DNA of 37,093 nucleotides from Paracoccaceae bacterium. Its GTDB lineage: Bacteria > Pseudomonadota > Alphaproteobacteria > Rhodobacterales > Rhodobacteraceae. The notes beneath the pieces were generated by a model. It was not told where the DNA came from. It worked only from the letters and a program-made list of their open reading frames with translations, and ran no database searches. Location of the stretch: positions 1-37,093 of the forward strand of contig JAJUJF010000007.1 in NCBI GenBank assembly GCA_029265455.1, in the 5' to 3' direction. Below are positions 34,860 through 37,093 of the stretch, piece after piece (position 1 is the first letter of the stretch; each line of letters opens with the position of its first letter). The position numbers and the translations under genes are program-made.

Positions 34860-35981
34860 ATGTCCCAGCTCAAGACGACACCGCTCGATGGCCTCCACCG
34901 GAGCCTCGGAGCCAAGATGGTGCCCTTCGCCGGGTACGAGATGCCGGTCCAGTACAGCGCCGGCGTCCTGAAGGAACATCTCCACACGCGCTCCGCCGCA
35001 GGGCTCTTCGACGTGAGCCACATGGGGCAGATCGAGATCCGGCCGCGCTCGGGCGATCTCGACGACGCCAAGCGCGCGCTCGAGCGGCTGATGCCGGTGA
35101 GCGTGCTCCCCCTCAAGACCGGGCGGCAGCGTTACGGGCTCTTCACCAACGACCAGGGCGGCATCATGGATGACGTGATGTTCGCCGACCTCGGTGACCG
35201 GGTCTTCCTCGTGGCGAACGCGTCGCGCAAGGAGTCGGACCTCGAGATCCTCCGCAATGGCCTCACCGACTGCGACGTGACGGTGCTCGAGCGCGGACTG
35301 ATAGCGCTGCAGGGTCCGAAGGCGGAAGCGGCGCTCGCCACCCTCAATCCCGCCGTCAGGGACATGAAGTTCATGGACATCGGCGAGTTCGAGATCCTCG
35401 GGGAGCGCTGCCTCGTCTCGCGCGCGGGCTATACCGGCGAGGACGGCTACGAGATCTCGGTGCCGGCGGAAGCGACCGAGGCGCTCGCGAAGCGGCTTCT
35501 CGAACTCGAGGACGTGCAACCCATCGGGCTCGGCGCGCGTGACTCGCTCCGGCTCGAGGCCGGACTCTGCCTCTACGGGAACGACATAGACGAGACGACG
35601 ACCCCGGTCGAGGCGGCGCTCGAATGGGCGATCCAGAAGCCGCGCCGGCGCGGCGGCGAGCGCGAGGGCGGTTTCCCGGGTGCGGAGATCATCCTCGAGC
35701 AGCTCGAGAAGGGCGCGGCACGGCGGCGTGTCGGGCTCAGGCCGGAAGGCCGTGCGCCGATGCGCGAGGGCGTCGAGCTGGCTGCCGCGGAAGGCGGCGA
35801 ACCGATCGGCAAGATCACCTCGGGCGGGTTCGGTCCGACGGTGGGCGCGCCGGTTGCCATGGGCTATGTTCCGACCGAGCATTCCGCGCCGGACACGCAG
35901 CTTTACGGCTTGCTGCGCGGGCGCTCGGTGCCGGTAAAGGTCAGCACGACGCCGTTCGTCGAGTCTGGATACAAGCGATAA
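34860..35981 (+). CDS. gcvT: Glycine cleavage system aminomethyltransferase GcvT
   Basis: [33 protein letters not shown]..., [20 protein letters not shown], followed by gcvH and gcvP. Confidence 0.97.
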   Translation: MSQLKTTPLDGLHRSLGAKMVPFAGYEMPVQYSAGVLKEHLHTRSAAGLFDVSHMGQIEIRPRSGDLDDAKRALERLMPVSVLPLKTGRQRYGLFTNDQGGIMDDVMFADLGDRVFLVANASRKESDLEILRNGLTDCDVTVLERGLIALQGPKAEAALATLNPAVRDMKFMDIGEFEILGERCLVSRAGYTGEDGYEISVPAEATEALAKRLLELEDVQPIGLGARDSLRLEAGLCLYGNDIDETTTPVEAALEWAIQKPRRRGGEREGGFPGAEIILEQLEKGAARRRVGLRPEGRAPMREGVELAAAEGGEPIGKITSGGFGPTVGAPVAMGYVPTEHSAPDTQLYGLLRGRSVPVKVSTTPFVESGYKR

Positions 35982-36013
35982 ACAGGTCCCGCGAGAAACA
36001 GGAGACTCCGGAA

Positions 36014-36376
36014 ATGCTTAAGTTTACCGAAGATCATGAATGGGTTCGCGTCGAGGGCGACGAGATCGTCGTCGGCATCACCGAACATGCCGCGGAGCAG
36101 CTCGGCGACCTCGTCTTCGTCGACCTGCCCGAAAAGGACGCCACGGTGAGCAAGGGCGACGAGATCGTGACCGTCGAATCGGTGAAGGCGGCGAGCGACA
36201 TCACCGCGCCCGCGGACGGCACCATCACCGAGGTGAATTCGGACCTCACCGACAATCCGACCCTTGTCAACGAGAGCCCGATGGAAGCGGGCTGGATCTT
36301 CAAGATGAAGCTCGAGAGCAAGGATGCGCTTGACGGTCTGATGGACGAAGCCGCCTACCGCGACTTCATCGCCTGA
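36014..36376 (+). CDS. gcvH: Glycine cleavage system protein H
   Basis: [39 protein letters not shown], lipoyl-lysine motif ESVKAASDI. Confidence 0.98.
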   Translation: MLKFTEDHEWVRVEGDEIVVGITEHAAEQLGDLVFVDLPEKDATVSKGDEIVTVESVKAASDITAPADGTITEVNSDLTDNPTLVNESPMEAGWIFKMKLESKDALDGLMDEAAYRDFIA

Positions 36377-36399
36377 CGACCGCCCGAAGAGGACAAGAC

Positions 36400-37093
36400 A
36401 TGTCGTTCAGTGAGACTACCTACTTACCCTACGACTTCGCCAACCGCCGTCATATCGGGCCGAGCCCGAGCGAGATGGAGGAGATGCTCGAGGTCGTCGG
36501 GGCCGAGAATCTCGATGCTCTCATCGATCGGATCGTGCCGGCCGACATCCGCCAGAAGGAGCCGCTCTCGTTCGGCAAGCCGCTGTCCGAACAGGGCATG
36601 CTGCGTCGCCTGAGGGAAGTCGGCCGCAAGAACAAGGTGCTGGTCTCGCTGATCGGGCAGGGCTACTACGGCACCGTCACCCCGTCGGTGATCCAGCGCA
36701 ACATCCTCGAGAATCCGGCCTGGTACACGGCCTACACGCCCTACCAGCCGGAGATCAGCCAGGGCCGTCTCGAGGCGCTGCTGAACTTCCAGACGATGGT
36801 GTCGGACCTCACCGCGCTCGACATCGCCAATGCCTCGCTCCTCGACGAGGGGACGGCGGCGGCGGAGGCCATGGGCCTGTGCCGGCGCGGCTCGAAGTCG
36901 AAGGCAACCGCGTTCTTCGTCGACCACCACTGCCACCCGCAGACCATCGCGGTGATCCGGACCCGTGCCGAGCCGCTCGGCTGGAAGGTGATCGTCGGTG
37001 ACCCGTTCGCCGATCTCAAGCCCGAGGAAGTCTTCGGCGCGATCTTCCAGTACCCCGGCACCTACGGCCACTGTCACGACTTCACCGAGGTGA
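36400..37093 (+). CDS. gcvP: Glycine dehydrogenase (decarboxylating) GcvP, 3' truncated by window
   Basis: [30 protein letters not shown]..., [49 protein letters not shown]; frame open to end. Confidence 0.95.
   Translation, partial: MSFSETTYLPYDFANRRHIGPSPSEMEEMLEVVGAENLDALIDRIVPADIRQKEPLSFGKPLSEQGMLRRLREVGRKNKVLVSLIGQGYYGTVTPSVIQRNILENPAWYTAYTPYQPEISQGRLEALLNFQTMVSDLTALDIANASLLDEGTAAAEAMGLCRRGSKSKATAFFVDHHCHPQTIAVIRTRAEPLGWKVIVGDPFADLKPEEVFGAIFQYPGTYGHCHDFTEV

Overview
This is a GC-rich, alphaproteobacterial (Rhodobacterales-like) chromosomal window made up mostly of housekeeping operons. In order: a PRC-barrel protein truncated at the window edge; dodecin and a cold-shock protein (convergent); an orphan BrnA-like protein; an AT-rich islet encoding a HEPN/AbiU2-like protein and a frameshifted membrane-anchored protein; the minus-strand run lptF-lptG-lptD-surA-pdxA-rsmA followed by ettA; pepA-holC; lipA; a repeat-bearing secreted protein; pckA; hprK-rapZ-EIIA(Man)-ptsH; a second PRC-barrel protein with tandem 9-residue repeats; acnA; an isoprenylcysteine methyltransferase-like protein; a DUF1223 protein; a LysE-type exporter; a LpxL-type acyltransferase; nnr; an M50/CBS protease; a Pat-type acyl-CoA synthetase/GNAT fusion; and gcvT-gcvH-gcvP (gcvP truncated at the window end). 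The best candidate for an undescribed system is the AT-rich two-gene islet at about 2.2-3.46 kb. It pairs a HEPN RNase-motif protein with a small protein whose predicted transmembrane N-terminus lies in another frame and overlaps the ettA stop codon. Other points of interest are the nonapeptide-repeat PRC-barrel protein, four 11-bp-phased TGCA iterons near cspA, and direct adjacency of pckA and hprK without chvI/chvG. All calls are from reading the sequence and the supplied translations; no database search was run.
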